Shown here one piece after another: positions 8,270 to 16,366 of a DNA stretch of 64,000 bases (position 1 is its first letter; each line of letters begins with the position of its first letter). The notes below the pieces were generated by a model. The model was not told where the DNA came from and searched no databases. It was given only the letters and a program-made list of their open reading frames with translations. Source of the DNA: Oleiagrimonas sp963817755 (lineage in GTDB: Bacteria > Pseudomonadota > Gammaproteobacteria > Xanthomonadales > Rhodanobacteraceae); contig CAWFPB010000003.1 of the NCBI GenBank assembly GCA_963817755.1, positions 1-64,000 on the forward strand, read 5' to 3'. Both the position numbers and the translations under genes were made by a program.

Positions 8270-8932
8270 TCAGAACTTGACGCCGCGCATGGCGAGGCGA
8301 GCTCCGGTCGTGGCACGCGAGAACAGAAAAAGAAAGGTGTGCATGAGCTTGCCGAAGGGGAACCAGATCAACAGCAGGCAGACGCTGAGAATGTGGACGG
8401 CAAGCAGGGTGGAGTAGCTCGCTGCGAAATGGCCCACGAGAGCCAGGCCGGTGATCACGGGAAACATCGTGACGAACCAGCTGAAATAGTCGTCAAAGCC
8501 CGAGAGCAGTCGTTGAACCGGATGGACGATGCGATGAACCAGCGCGGCCAGCAGGGAAGCCAGGGTGATGGCGCCAACGATGTAGATGAACGGGCTGGGC
8601 AGGTTGGGCCAGGACAGGCCGACCAATCCGCTCAGGAAACGGATATGCGGGCCGAACCCGAACACGATCACGAAAAACCCGATGTGGAAGACATAGCCGT
8701 TGACGAAATGGAAGGCGCTGCTGCGCATGTATTCCCGGCGGGGGAACCAGTGCGAAACCAGGCCCCTGAGCGCACCGCCGACGACGCCGGGGCTGCCGGA
8801 CCGCGGACGGGCACGATTGCGTCTCCAGGGAAGCAGAACGAGTGCGAAAAGACGCCAGGCGACGCCGAGCACGAAGATGCCCAGCGAAATCTGCAAGGCC
8901 GGGCCGCGCGCGAATTCGAGGAGGCTGCTCAT
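8270..8932 (-). CDS. isp1: Isp1: NarI-like b-type cytochrome membrane subunit
   Basis: This 220-residue integral membrane protein has about five hydrophobic segments, with histidines placed for b-haem binding (for example SAFHFVNGYVFHIGFF, ALVHRIVHPVQR and LAVHILSV). It is homologous to NarI/DsrM-type cytochromes. In Isp-type hydrogenases it anchors the small subunit and carries electrons across the membrane to Isp2. Its ATG overlaps the small-subunit stop as ATGA (8929-8932), so the two are translationally coupled. Confidence 0.88.
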   Translation of the reverse strand: MSSLLEFARGPALQISLGIFVLGVAWRLFALVLLPWRRNRARPRSGSPGVVGGALRGLVSHWFPRREYMRSSAFHFVNGYVFHIGFFVIVFGFGPHIRFLSGLVGLSWPNLPSPFIYIVGAITLASLLAALVHRIVHPVQRLLSGFDDYFSWFVTMFPVITGLALVGHFAASYSTLLAVHILSVCLLLIWFPFGKLMHTFLFLFSRATTGARLAMRGVKF

Positions 8933-10044
8933 GCCTGATCCTCCTTTTCCGCGGGATCGGGACGGCTCCGGTCAGGCGGGGCGCTTTCGCCAGCGACCCG
9001 CTTGTGGGCGCGCCGGTGGGCGAGCCATGCCGAACCGGCGCCCAGCGCGGCGCCCGCGCCGAGCGCGATCGCTGCCGTCTTGCCGACACTGCGAGTGGTT
9101 GCCGACAGCGGCGTATAGAAACTGCCGCCGTCCCAGAAATCGGGTTCCGAACAGCCAAGGCAGCCATGGCCCGACTCGATGGGAAAGCTGGTGCCCGCGT
9201 TCCACTTCATGGTGGCGCACGCATTGTGCGTCACGGGCCCCTTGCAGCCCAGTTCGAACAGGCACCAGCCGTTGCGGGCGCCTTCATCGTCGAAGCTCTT
9301 GGCGAAAAGGCCCTCGTCGTAGAACGGCCGCCGATAGCAGCGGTCATGGATGGACGTGCCGTAGAACATGATCGGGCGACGGTGCGCATCCAGCTCGGGC
9401 AGGCCGAAGCTGAGGTAATAGGTGATCGTTCCCGTGATGACCTCGGGAATGGGCGGGCAGCCGGACAGGTTGATCACCGGTTTGTCGCCGACCAGTTCCT
9501 GGACCGAGGTCGCATGGGTCGGATTGGGGGCCGCGTGAGGGATGCCGCCGAAGGACGAGCAGGTGCCGACGGCAATGACCGCAGCGGCACCCTTCGCCGC
9601 GTGGGTGAGGCTGTCGAGTGCGCTCTTGCCGCCGGCAACGCAGTAGATGCTGTCCTCGGCCCGCGGGATGGAGCCATCGACGATCAGCACGTATTTGCCC
9701 CAGGCCTTGCGCATGGCTTCCTCGCGTGCGGCTTCCGCAGCTTCTCCGGAAGCCGCCATGAGGGTGTCGTTGTAGGCCAGCGAAATCGTGTTGAAGATCA
9801 GGTTTTCCAGCGTGGGCTGGAACGAGCGTGTCAGCGACTCAAGGCATCCGGTGCATTCCTGGAACGACAGGTAGATGACCGTCGGCCGGGGTGTATGCGC
9901 GAGCCGCTCGGTCATTTCCGCAGCGCGTGCGGCGGGCAGTGCCATCATGGCGGCGGAAGTTGCACAGAATTTCAGGAAGGCACGCCGACTCATGCCGGCC
10001 TGCATGAAGGAATCCAGGATGGTGGGTTCGCGTTCCGGGCTCAT
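8929..10044 (-). CDS. hynS: [NiFe] hydrogenase small subunit (Tat-exported)
   Basis: The small subunit carries the iron-sulfur clusters that take electrons from the Ni-Fe site. The 371-residue precursor has a twin-arginine signal SRRAFLK at residues 19-25 and a hydrophobic core ending near ALPAARA. Cluster ligands include ECTGC (C64, C67), TCSSFGG and SGCPP for the proximal cluster. HDRCYRR, GCKGP and GHGCLGCSEPDFWD supply the distal and medial clusters. A hydrophobic C-terminal helix follows, then a charged tail, typical of membrane-bound enzymes. The start at 10044 gives an ATGA overlap with the HupH-like gene; the upstream extension is not Tat-like. Confidence 0.95.
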   Translation of the reverse strand: MSPEREPTILDSFMQAGMSRRAFLKFCATSAAMMALPAARAAEMTERLAHTPRPTVIYLSFQECTGCLESLTRSFQPTLENLIFNTISLAYNDTLMAASGEAAEAAREEAMRKAWGKYVLIVDGSIPRAEDSIYCVAGGKSALDSLTHAAKGAAAVIAVGTCSSFGGIPHAAPNPTHATSVQELVGDKPVINLSGCPPIPEVITGTITYYLSFGLPELDAHRRPIMFYGTSIHDRCYRRPFYDEGLFAKSFDDEGARNGWCLFELGCKGPVTHNACATMKWNAGTSFPIESGHGCLGCSEPDFWDGGSFYTPLSATTRSVGKTAAIALGAGAALGAGSAWLAHRRAHKRVAGESAPPDRSRPDPAEKEDQA

Positions 10045-10472
10045 CTCTCGCTCCCGCTTGTCAGCTGCTGGATGGTTTCGGCCAGTCGGGCTTGTCCCGA
10101 TGCCACGTCGCAGGCGCTGGCCGGCACGATCTCTGGAATGTGTGCGACCTCGATCCGGTCGGCCAGGACCTTCCCGTCGGGATCCTCGTGCCGCACCCAC
10201 CAGATGCCGGGGAATGCCGATTCCCTGATCCGCGAGTGGCCCAGCGTTTCCAGGTCCATGCGTATTTCGCCTTCGCCCAGCATCTTGTCGAGCAGGCGTC
10301 GGTCGGCTTTGCTCAAGGGCAGCGTGGAAAGATCCACCATGTGGCCGGTGCCCTGGGCCATCAGCGTCTGCAGCGCTTCGTCGAGTTCGCGCAGAAGGGC
10401 GGGAACCATGCCTGTGGGGACGTCGTCCGGTCCGACCAGCACCACCGGGATCTGTTCAAGCGTCTGCTTCAT
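10041..10472 (-). CDS. HupH/HyaF C-terminal-domain protein
   Basis: HupH/HyaF proteins assist small-subunit maturation. This 143-residue protein is about half the usual length and corresponds to the C-terminal domain, with the block PGIWWVRHEDPDG followed by IEVAHIPEIV. The N-terminal half present in HupH is absent. The ATG at 10472 overlaps the end of the protease gene by 17 nt, and the stop overlaps the small-subunit start. It is probably dedicated to this hydrogenase. Confidence 0.75.
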   Translation of the reverse strand: MKQTLEQIPVVLVGPDDVPTGMVPALLRELDEALQTLMAQGTGHMVDLSTLPLSKADRRLLDKMLGEGEIRMDLETLGHSRIRESAFPGIWWVRHEDPDGKVLADRIEVAHIPEIVPASACDVASGQARLAETIQQLTSGSER

Positions 10473-10935
10473 GCCAACCTCGCAACAGTTCGAGGACGAT
10501 CCGCTGGACCTCGTCGAGTGAGCCGGCCAGTTCATCGCTCAGCGAGTCGCTCCAGCCGATATGTCCGGGCTCGATGCCCACCAGTGCCCGATGACGCGGA
10601 AGGCGGTCCCGCAGGCGGGCCAGGTCCAGCAATTCGCTCAGGCCGACTTCATGCACGCTGCTGGCCTTGCTGCGACGCATCCAGCGGTCCATGTCCTGGT
10701 CGGCGAAGCAGCGCACCGTGCCGGCAGGGCTGTCCATGCGCATGGCGTCGATGACAATCAGGTTGTCGGTTTCCTCGACCTCGATCAGCAAGGTCGTTCC
10801 CAGCGTGCCGGCGTCGTAAAGCCGAAGCTTCGGCCAGGCCGCAGCGTGCCGTTCGAGCGCACGGACGGCGTGGACGCCCACGCCGTCATCGCCTTGCAGG
10901 GTATTGCCGACCCCCATCACCAGGGTCGGGCGCAT
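10456..10935 (-). CDS. hupD: [NiFe] hydrogenase maturation endopeptidase (HupD/HyaD type)
   Basis: This peptidase removes the C-terminal peptide of the large subunit after nickel insertion. The 159-residue protein starts MRPTLVMGVGNTLQGDDGVG, the family signature with the nickel-sensing acidic residue. Later landmarks are the DAMRMDSPAGTV segment and SVHEVGL with the histidine ligand. The long in-frame upstream extension has no family similarity, so the ATG at 10935 is preferred. It is the first recognisable gene of the operon. Confidence 0.93.
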   Translation of the reverse strand: MRPTLVMGVGNTLQGDDGVGVHAVRALERHAAAWPKLRLYDAGTLGTTLLIEVEETDNLIVIDAMRMDSPAGTVRCFADQDMDRWMRRSKASSVHEVGLSELLDLARLRDRLPRHRALVGIEPGHIGWSDSLSDELAGSLDEVQRIVLELLRGWHEADA

Positions 10936-11018
10936 GGTGTGCCCGGAATCCGTTGCCCGGGGAGGTGCGCCGGGCGCAGTGTCCGCGCACGCGACGTCCC
11001 GGCACGGAAGGGGGGACT

Positions 11019-11339
11019 TCATGCCTGTTCCCGTACTGCCGGGACCGGGGAAGGGGCCGCGGATCCGGGGCCTCCAGGGAGAACGCCGACGCGTTCCGGC
11101 GGGCGGGTGAGCGGCATCTTCCTGTTTGTCGGATGCGCACCGCACCGACTGGTCATGCGGCGGCTGGCGCACGACGATGCCGTCACCGGCGCACCGGAGG
11201 ATGCCACCCGTTTGCGCCTGCTGAAGAAGGCCATGGCGGGCCTGGCCCGGTCGTCCGTTTCGGCCTGCGGGCGTCTTGCGGACCAGTCGTGCCTGGCCGG
11301 TGGCTGGCCGAATCGGCGGAACGCGGTCATGTCGAACAT
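11019..11339 (-). CDS. Hypothetical 106-residue ORF ahead of the hydrogenase operon
   Basis: A minus-strand frame starts MFDMTAFRRFG with AAGGA 7 nt upstream and ends 83 nt before the hydrogenase protease start. The product is arginine, proline and serine rich, without a recognisable domain, and may be a chance frame in high-GC DNA. The ribosome site and its position after the FNR-like promoter are the reasons for listing it. Confidence 0.2.
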   Translation of the reverse strand: MFDMTAFRRFGQPPARHDWSARRPQAETDDRARPAMAFFSRRKRVASSGAPVTASSCASRRMTSRCGAHPTNRKMPLTRPPERVGVLPGGPGSAAPSPVPAVREQA

Positions 11340-11422
11340 GAGGATCCTTCCCGCTGTAGAAAATCAGAACGTGCAAGAACTCCAAACGCATCGTGCTTCA
11401 ATACAGCACTTCATGACGTCCC

Positions 11423-11455
11423 AAAGACACTCATGCCCGGGCATGGCGTGTCTTT
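11423..11455. repeat. Imperfect 33-bp palindrome / stem-loop
   Basis: Outer arms AAAGACAC and GTGTCTTT flank an inner perfect palindrome CATGCCCGGGCATG. The two parts are separated by a one-base bulge. It lies between the putative FNR-dependent promoter and the first hydrogenase gene, so it would sit early in the 5' leader of that transcript. It could be an attenuator, a leader hairpin or a dimeric operator. Confidence 0.55.
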
Positions 11456-11502
11456 CGATCGGATTGGAGCTGAGAGCCGCCTGCAATGACCCACTTTCCA
11501 CC

Positions 11503-11544
11503 ATCCTAAGACCGGCGCGACACAGGGACGTTGACGAGGATCAA
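11503..11544 (-). promoter_or_regulatory. Putative FNR-dependent promoter of the hydrogenase operon
   Basis: TTGACGAGGATCAA at 11531-11544 matches the FNR-type consensus TTGAT-N4-ATCAA with one mismatch. On the minus strand a TAGGAT hexamer at 11503-11508 lies 32 bp from the box centre, which places the box near -41.5 as in class II FNR promoters. This would start transcription near 11496, toward the hydrogenase genes. The box is symmetric and could also serve the plus strand, where the spacing to a -10-like sequence is poorer. Anaerobic control of the hydrogenase is inferred. Confidence 0.5.
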
Positions 11545-11727
11545 TTTCGTTGCCGTCCCGGCGTGCACGGATATCGGGGGGCGATGGCGATCCGGTTTGA
11601 CCGGACTTGTGTCCACCCCGGATGGCACGGTGTGCCGTGGTGCAAAGGCACCCATCGGGCCCGTGCTGTACGCGCAGCAGTTGCCGGCGCGTTAGCATGC
11701 ATGCATCGACGGCTACCGGATTTTGCC

Positions 11728-12504
11728 ATGCGGACCAAGTCGCTTTTCCTGATGACCCTTGCGCTGATGCTGGGCTGGCTTTCACGGCCCGCAAACGCAT
11801 CCGCGCCGGAAAACCTCGTGCTGCACGCCGGGGATGGCGTGTCGGTGTACGGTACGTTCACGCCAGCGGCGACATCCAGTCGGAAGATCCTGCTGCTGTT
11901 CCACCAGGCCGGCGCCAGCCGGCACGAATACGACCCGCTGGTCCCGGCGTTCACGCAACACGGCTGGGACACGCTGGCGATCGACCAGCGGTCGGGCGGC
12001 AGCCTGTTCGGCGGCCACAACCGGACGGTGGCGAAACTGGGCCACTCGACGGGCTATCGGGCGGCGATGCCGGACCTTCAGGCCGCGCTGGCCTGGGCCA
12101 GGGCGCGCCACTATTCCACCATCGTCATGGTGGGCAGCTCGTACTCGTCCTCCTTGGTGCTGCTGCTCGCGGCGAAGCATCCGCAGGACATCGCGGCGGT
12201 GGCCAGTTTCTCGCCGGGCGAATACTTCGCGTCGGACCGGAACATGATCAAGCGCGCCGCGGCCAGGTTGCGCATGCCGCTGTACATCACCACCGACCCG
12301 AAGGAAGAGGGACGCGTGGATGATGTCCTGCGCAACGCACACGGCACCAACATCACCCGCTACAAGCCCTTCACGGGCGTTCACGGCGCCTCTACCCTGG
12401 TCTGCTCGCGCGACCCGGCCGGTTGCAAGGCCAATATGGCCAGCTTCATGGATTTCCTGGGCAGGCTGGGTGCCAAGCGCCATGAAGCGAAACCGGAGCA
12501 CTGA
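11728..12504 (+). CDS. Secreted alpha/beta-fold hydrolase
   Basis: The 258-residue protein has a signal peptide (MRTKSLFLMTLALMLGWLSRPANASA) and an alpha/beta-hydrolase core. Visible elements are LLLFHQAGASR after strand 3 (oxyanion side), the nucleophile elbow VGSSYSSS around Ser138, and a late histidine in FTGVHGAS near residue 219. The likely acid is in the TTDPKEEGRVDD segment. Substrate cannot be inferred. The signal peptide sets the start at 11728; the frame runs far upstream without family similarity. The next gene starts 4 nt after its stop, so the two are probably co-transcribed. Confidence 0.8.
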   Translation: MRTKSLFLMTLALMLGWLSRPANASAPENLVLHAGDGVSVYGTFTPAATSSRKILLLFHQAGASRHEYDPLVPAFTQHGWDTLAIDQRSGGSLFGGHNRTVAKLGHSTGYRAAMPDLQAALAWARARHYSTIVMVGSSYSSSLVLLLAAKHPQDIAAVASFSPGEYFASDRNMIKRAAARLRMPLYITTDPKEEGRVDDVLRNAHGTNITRYKPFTGVHGASTLVCSRDPAGCKANMASFMDFLGRLGAKRHEAKPEH

Positions 12505-12508
12505 ACGC

Positions 12509-13327
12509 ATGAAGTTGCTGCATCGATCCCTCGCCCTGACCGTCGCGCTGCTGCTGGTCGCCGGTTGCGGCAAGTCGCCGGCGCCGGGGCCGGGTGCTTC
12601 CGAGCCGGCGTCCGCGACCAGCACGTCGGGACCGAACGGCGTGCACGTGAACACCAAGCGCTACACCATCGACATCACCTACCCGCCGCTGTCGCCGCAG
12701 GCCGACGCCCTGACGCGGATCCTGCACCAGCGTGCGGCCGCTGCGCGGCGCGCGTTCATGAAGGCCGTGTCCGATGCCGGCCAGCATGCGGCGCTGGCCG
12801 ATCGCAAGCTGCGCCTGATCCTCGAGTTCCAGGTGGCCTCGCGCACGCCCGGATTCCTCAGCGTGCGCGAGAAGGGCATGATGGATACCGGCGGCGCGCA
12901 TCCGGTCCCGCTGATCGGTACGTTCGTGTTCGACCTCAAGGCGAAGCGGATGGTCGCCCTGGGCGACTTGTTCAAAGACCCGAAGGCCATGCGCGCCACG
13001 CTGGCCGACTACGCGCGAAAGGCGCTGTACGTGAAGCTGCTGGACAAGGTTCCGGGTGGCGACAAGACGCCGCCGAAGGTGCGCGCGCAGTGGCAGGCCA
13101 ACATGCGCGGCATGATCGATCCGGGCACCGAGCCGACGGACAAGAACTTCAGTCGCTTCCTGATCGACAGCGGCGGACTGGATCAGCCAATGAGCCTGAC
13201 GCTGGTGTTCCCGCCCTATCAGGTGGCGCCGTACGTGTACGGGGTGCAGACGGTGGACGTGCCGCTGAAGGTGTTCGCGGCTGGACTCAGGCCGGCATAT
13301 CGGGCGGCCTTCGGGCTGGCGCCCTGA
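12509..13327 (+). CDS. Lipoprotein with DUF3298/DUF4163-like domain
   Basis: The 272-residue protein begins with a lipoprotein signal (LLLVAGCGKS, lipid-modified Cys near residue 19) and a Pro/Ala/Ser-rich linker. The following domain resembles the RsiV/PdaC-like DUF3298 family: an N-terminal YTIDITYPPL strand, a central LIGTFVFDLKAKRMVALGDLF segment and LTLVFPPYQVAPYVYGVQTV near the end. It probably sits at the inner or outer membrane facing the periplasm. GGAG precedes the ATG. It forms a pair with the upstream hydrolase. Confidence 0.75.
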   Translation: MKLLHRSLALTVALLLVAGCGKSPAPGPGASEPASATSTSGPNGVHVNTKRYTIDITYPPLSPQADALTRILHQRAAAARRAFMKAVSDAGQHAALADRKLRLILEFQVASRTPGFLSVREKGMMDTGGAHPVPLIGTFVFDLKAKRMVALGDLFKDPKAMRATLADYARKALYVKLLDKVPGGDKTPPKVRAQWQANMRGMIDPGTEPTDKNFSRFLIDSGGLDQPMSLTLVFPPYQVAPYVYGVQTVDVPLKVFAAGLRPAYRAAFGLAP

Positions 13328-13346
13328 GGCACGCATGAAAGACAAC

Positions 13347-13373
13347 GCGGCCGCCCCGTTGCGGGGCGGCCGC
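13347..13373. terminator. Bidirectional terminator hairpin
   Basis: Perfect 12-bp arms GCGGCCGCCCCG and CGGGGCGGCCGC with a 3-nt loop lie in the 53-bp gap between two convergent genes (stops at 13327 and 13381). There is no U-tract on either side. Confidence 0.7.
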
Positions 13374-13380
13374 GCGTGCT

Positions 13381-15354
13381 TCAGTGCTTGTCGACCAGCG
13401 GAAGGTCGACGTAGCTGGCCTCGCCCGGCGCGTGGTAGACGCGCTGCGTGGCCTTGACGTAGTCCGAAGGCTTGGCGAAGAAGATGTTCTTCACGTAGGT
13501 CTGCGGATTACGGTCGTACAGCGGGAACCAGCTCGACTGCACCTGCACCATGATGCGGTGGCCCTTGCGGAACACGTGGTTGGCGGTGGGCAGGTCGAAG
13601 CGGTACGTGAGCGGCTTGTTCGGCGTCAGCGCATGCGGATGCACATAGCTGGTGCGGTAGCGGCCACGGAAGATGTCCATGGCCACGGCCAGCTGGTAGC
13701 CGCCCATGGTCGGTTCGGCGGCGACCTGGTCGGGGTACACGTCGATCAGCTTGACCACCCAGTCCGAATCGGTGCCGCTGGTGGAGGCCACCAGGTGCAC
13801 CTTGGGCATGCCGGCAATGGTCACGTCATGATCCAGCACGCCGGTCTCGAAGGTGACCACGTCGGTGCGGCCGGAGAATTCGCGCTGGTCGTCGACCAGC
13901 CAGCGCGGCCAGGTCTGGAAGCCGGTATAGCCGACCGGCATGATCGGCCGGGTGCGGTATGGCACCGGCTTGGCCGGATCGGAGATGTAGCTGGTGTCCT
14001 TGGCCTCATGTGCGGTCGGCGCCTTGAAGCCGGCCTTGCCGCCCGCGTGCAGGTACAGCGGGGTGGGCTTGATCGTGCAGCCGCTGGGGCAGCCCTGCGG
14101 CCACGACTGCAGGCGTTCCCAGTGGTTGGTGCCGGTACGGAAGGCCGTCACCGGGGCCACCGGGTTCGGATGCTTGCCGTTCTTCAGGTAATGGGCCAGG
14201 AACGGCGCCAGGATGTGCTTCATGAAGTAGGTGCCGGTATCGCTGCCGAACCGGATCGCACCCAGGTGGTCGGCGGCCTCGATTTCCTGGCCGTGGTGCC
14301 ACGGGCCCAGCACCAGGAACAACTTGTCGTGGTGGGTGTCCTTGGGCTTGAGCGCGCGGTAGACCGCCGGCGCGCCGTAGATGTCTTCCTGGTCCCATAG
14401 GCTGTGCACCAGCATCACCGGTACCGTCAGCGACTGCTTGGCCAGGATCCTGTCCATGGCCTGCTCCTGCCAGAAGCGGTCGTAGGCCGGGTGTTCGGTG
14501 AGCTTCTTCCAGAAGCCGATCTGGTCCATGCCGTAGGCCTTGCCCATGGCACCGGCCGATCCGTAGTGCATGTACAGGTCGTAGTCGTCCCAGTAGTTGC
14601 TCCACCACTTGGCGCTGTTGTCGCGGGTGGCTTCCTGCTCGTACACGTAGGGCAGGTTCTGCTGGCGGAAGGCGCCGTGGTGGAACCAGTCGTCGCCCAT
14701 CCAGCCGTCGACCATCGGGTTCATCGGCACCACGACCTTGAGCGCCGGATGCGGATCCATCAGGGCGGCGAGCGGCTCGTAGCCGTCGTAGGAAATGCCC
14801 AGGATGCCGACCTTGCCGTTGCTCTGCCTGACGTGTTTCACCAGCCAGTCGATGGTGTCGTAGGTGTCGGTCGACTCATCCACCGGCGTGTGGTTGAGCG
14901 GGCCGCGGAGCGGCCGGTTCATGACGAAATCACCCTGCGAGCCGTACTTTCCGCGGACGTCCTGGATCACGCGGATGTAGCCGCCGCCGACGATCACCGG
15001 CACGGCATTGTCATAGCCCTGCAGCGCCACGCCCATGTCGCCGCTGAGCTGGCCGTTCTGGGCCTCGGTGACCATGCTGGTGGCGTTGTAGGGCGTGCGG
15101 GTAAGCAGGATCGGCGCGTCGTGCGCGCCCTTGGGAATCATGATCACGGTGTGCAGCTTCACGCCATCGCGCATCGGGACCATGACGTCGCGGATGGTGT
15201 AGCCGAAGCTGGAGTGGTTGGGCACGAAATGTGCCGGCGTCTCGCTGGGCAGCGAGGGGTACTTGGGTGGCGTTTGAGTGCCGGCATGGGCCGCGATGGC
15301 CACGCACAGGGTGGCAGCCAACGCCGCGAAAAGATGGCGGAACGGGTGTTTCAT
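13381..15354 (-). CDS. Secreted CocE/NonD-family hydrolase (S15 family; ester hydrolase/acylase)
   Basis: The 657-residue protein has a signal peptide (cleavage near AIAAHAG) and the S15/CocE architecture of alpha-amino acid ester hydrolases and glutaryl-7-ACA acylases. The nucleophile is Ser188 in ILGISYDGYEP. Asp321 or Asp324 in LVHSLWDQEDIYG and His353/354 in LGPWHHGQE complete the triad. A C-terminal jelly-roll domain begins near residue 470 (DVVTFETGVLDHDVTIAGMPKV). The enzyme acts on esters or beta-lactam-type amides outside the cytoplasm; the real substrate is unknown. The start at 15354 is set by the signal peptide. Confidence 0.88.
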   Translation of the reverse strand: MKHPFRHLFAALAATLCVAIAAHAGTQTPPKYPSLPSETPAHFVPNHSSFGYTIRDVMVPMRDGVKLHTVIMIPKGAHDAPILLTRTPYNATSMVTEAQNGQLSGDMGVALQGYDNAVPVIVGGGYIRVIQDVRGKYGSQGDFVMNRPLRGPLNHTPVDESTDTYDTIDWLVKHVRQSNGKVGILGISYDGYEPLAALMDPHPALKVVVPMNPMVDGWMGDDWFHHGAFRQQNLPYVYEQEATRDNSAKWWSNYWDDYDLYMHYGSAGAMGKAYGMDQIGFWKKLTEHPAYDRFWQEQAMDRILAKQSLTVPVMLVHSLWDQEDIYGAPAVYRALKPKDTHHDKLFLVLGPWHHGQEIEAADHLGAIRFGSDTGTYFMKHILAPFLAHYLKNGKHPNPVAPVTAFRTGTNHWERLQSWPQGCPSGCTIKPTPLYLHAGGKAGFKAPTAHEAKDTSYISDPAKPVPYRTRPIMPVGYTGFQTWPRWLVDDQREFSGRTDVVTFETGVLDHDVTIAGMPKVHLVASTSGTDSDWVVKLIDVYPDQVAAEPTMGGYQLAVAMDIFRGRYRTSYVHPHALTPNKPLTYRFDLPTANHVFRKGHRIMVQVQSSWFPLYDRNPQTYVKNIFFAKPSDYVKATQRVYHAPGEASYVDLPLVDKH

Positions 15355-15449
15355 GCGTATTTCCCCTAGGTCAGGACGAACCTCCTCTGACCATAGCGCG
15401 ATGCACCCTGGTCCGGCATATGCCATAGGTGGGGGGGTATCCGGTCCGG

Positions 15450-16250
15450 CTATGTGCCCGGCGCGTCCTCGAACACGGCGAACATGCCGGCGTACGGCTT
15501 GGTCATGAACACCGGTGGGCCGAAGTAGTCGCCGTGGTCGTAGAACTGCGAGATGGTACCGTCCAGGTACAGCGCGTCCCGGCAGCCGAGGCGATCGCGG
15601 AACAGGCGCGCGAAGGTGTGGAAATTGACCGGCGTCTCGCTGATCGCGAAGACCACTTCATTCGGCGTGCGCGCGCATACGCCGCTGCGCCATTTCAGGC
15701 TGGTCGAATCGGGCACGAAATTCGGGTTGATGGCGCCGTCGATGACCAGCATCGGCCCCGACTGCGTGGCCAGTTCCGGCTCCGGGTGCCGGCTGCGGAA
15801 GTCCGCCGTGGTCAGCACGCGGGCGTGATGGTTCTTGTCCACCATGAACACGCCGTTGGGGCGCAGCGAGAAATTGCCTGCGGCCGGATTGCCATGCGCG
15901 GTGTTGAGCGGCTCCAGCGTCCGGCCGTTTTCCACGTACAGGCCCAGCGGTGCACCCTTGCGGTCGTAGATGCCGGCATTGGCGGCAAAGCGCAGCACCT
16001 TGCCGTGGCGCGCGCCCCAGGCACGCAATGCCTCGATGCCGGCGAAGGGCTTGCCGGTTTCCGGATCGCGCCAGTGCAGGGTCAGTGCGCTATGGCGCAG
16101 GTCCACCCGCACCACGCGGTAGCTGGCGCCGTCGAATTGCACTTCGTGGCCGGCCGTGGTGGTCGCGCGGGAGCCGCAACCGGCCAGCAGCAGGGCCGCA
16201 AGCAGCGCCGGAAGCAGGGATCGACGGAGCAGGGTGAGGCGTCGGAGCAT
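15450..16250 (-). CDS. Phosphodiester glycosidase (NAGPA-like) family lipoprotein
   Basis: The 266-residue protein has a lipoprotein signal (ALLLAGCGS) and a domain of the family named after mammalian NAGPA, which is found in bacterial YigE-like and exopolysaccharide-associated proteins. Landmarks are RFAANAGIYDRKGAPLGL, NGVFMVDKN, LATQSGPMLVIDG, and the terminal RDALYLDGTISQFY. It probably works in the periplasm on a sugar phosphodiester. The upstream in-frame ATG at 16301 lacks a signal, so 16250 was chosen. It stands alone between a CocE hydrolase and a divergent Nudix gene. Confidence 0.8.
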   Translation of the reverse strand: MLRRLTLLRRSLLPALLAALLLAGCGSRATTTAGHEVQFDGASYRVVRVDLRHSALTLHWRDPETGKPFAGIEALRAWGARHGKVLRFAANAGIYDRKGAPLGLYVENGRTLEPLNTAHGNPAAGNFSLRPNGVFMVDKNHHARVLTTADFRSRHPEPELATQSGPMLVIDGAINPNFVPDSTSLKWRSGVCARTPNEVVFAISETPVNFHTFARLFRDRLGCRDALYLDGTISQFYDHGDYFGPPVFMTKPYAGMFAVFEDAPGT

Positions 16251-16366
16251 GCACTGATATTCGCGTCCGGCGGCGGGGCGTGCAAGCCTGCCGGTCGTCA
16301 CCGTTCATGTTCGCGGTAGGGCCGCTCCGGGTGGTCTAGAATGGACCTTTTGGCGCGGTCCCACCC

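Larger units (their letters stand above)
10936..11727. other. Long intergenic region upstream of the hydrogenase operon
   Basis: These 792 bases separate the hydrogenase operon (minus strand) from the alpha/beta hydrolase (plus strand). They hold an FNR-like box with a -10-like hexamer on the minus strand, a 33-bp imperfect palindrome, and one weak small ORF (11019-11339, minus). Open frames on the plus strand across 11100-11400 give a protein-like stretch (RLAHDDAVTGAPEDATRLR) without a convincing start. The rest is unexplained. Confidence 0.6.

Noticed and set aside
10561..12504. 647-codon plus-strand ORF
   Set aside because: Only its last 258 codons (the alpha/beta hydrolase with signal peptide) are supported; the first part is antisense to the hydrogenase protease.
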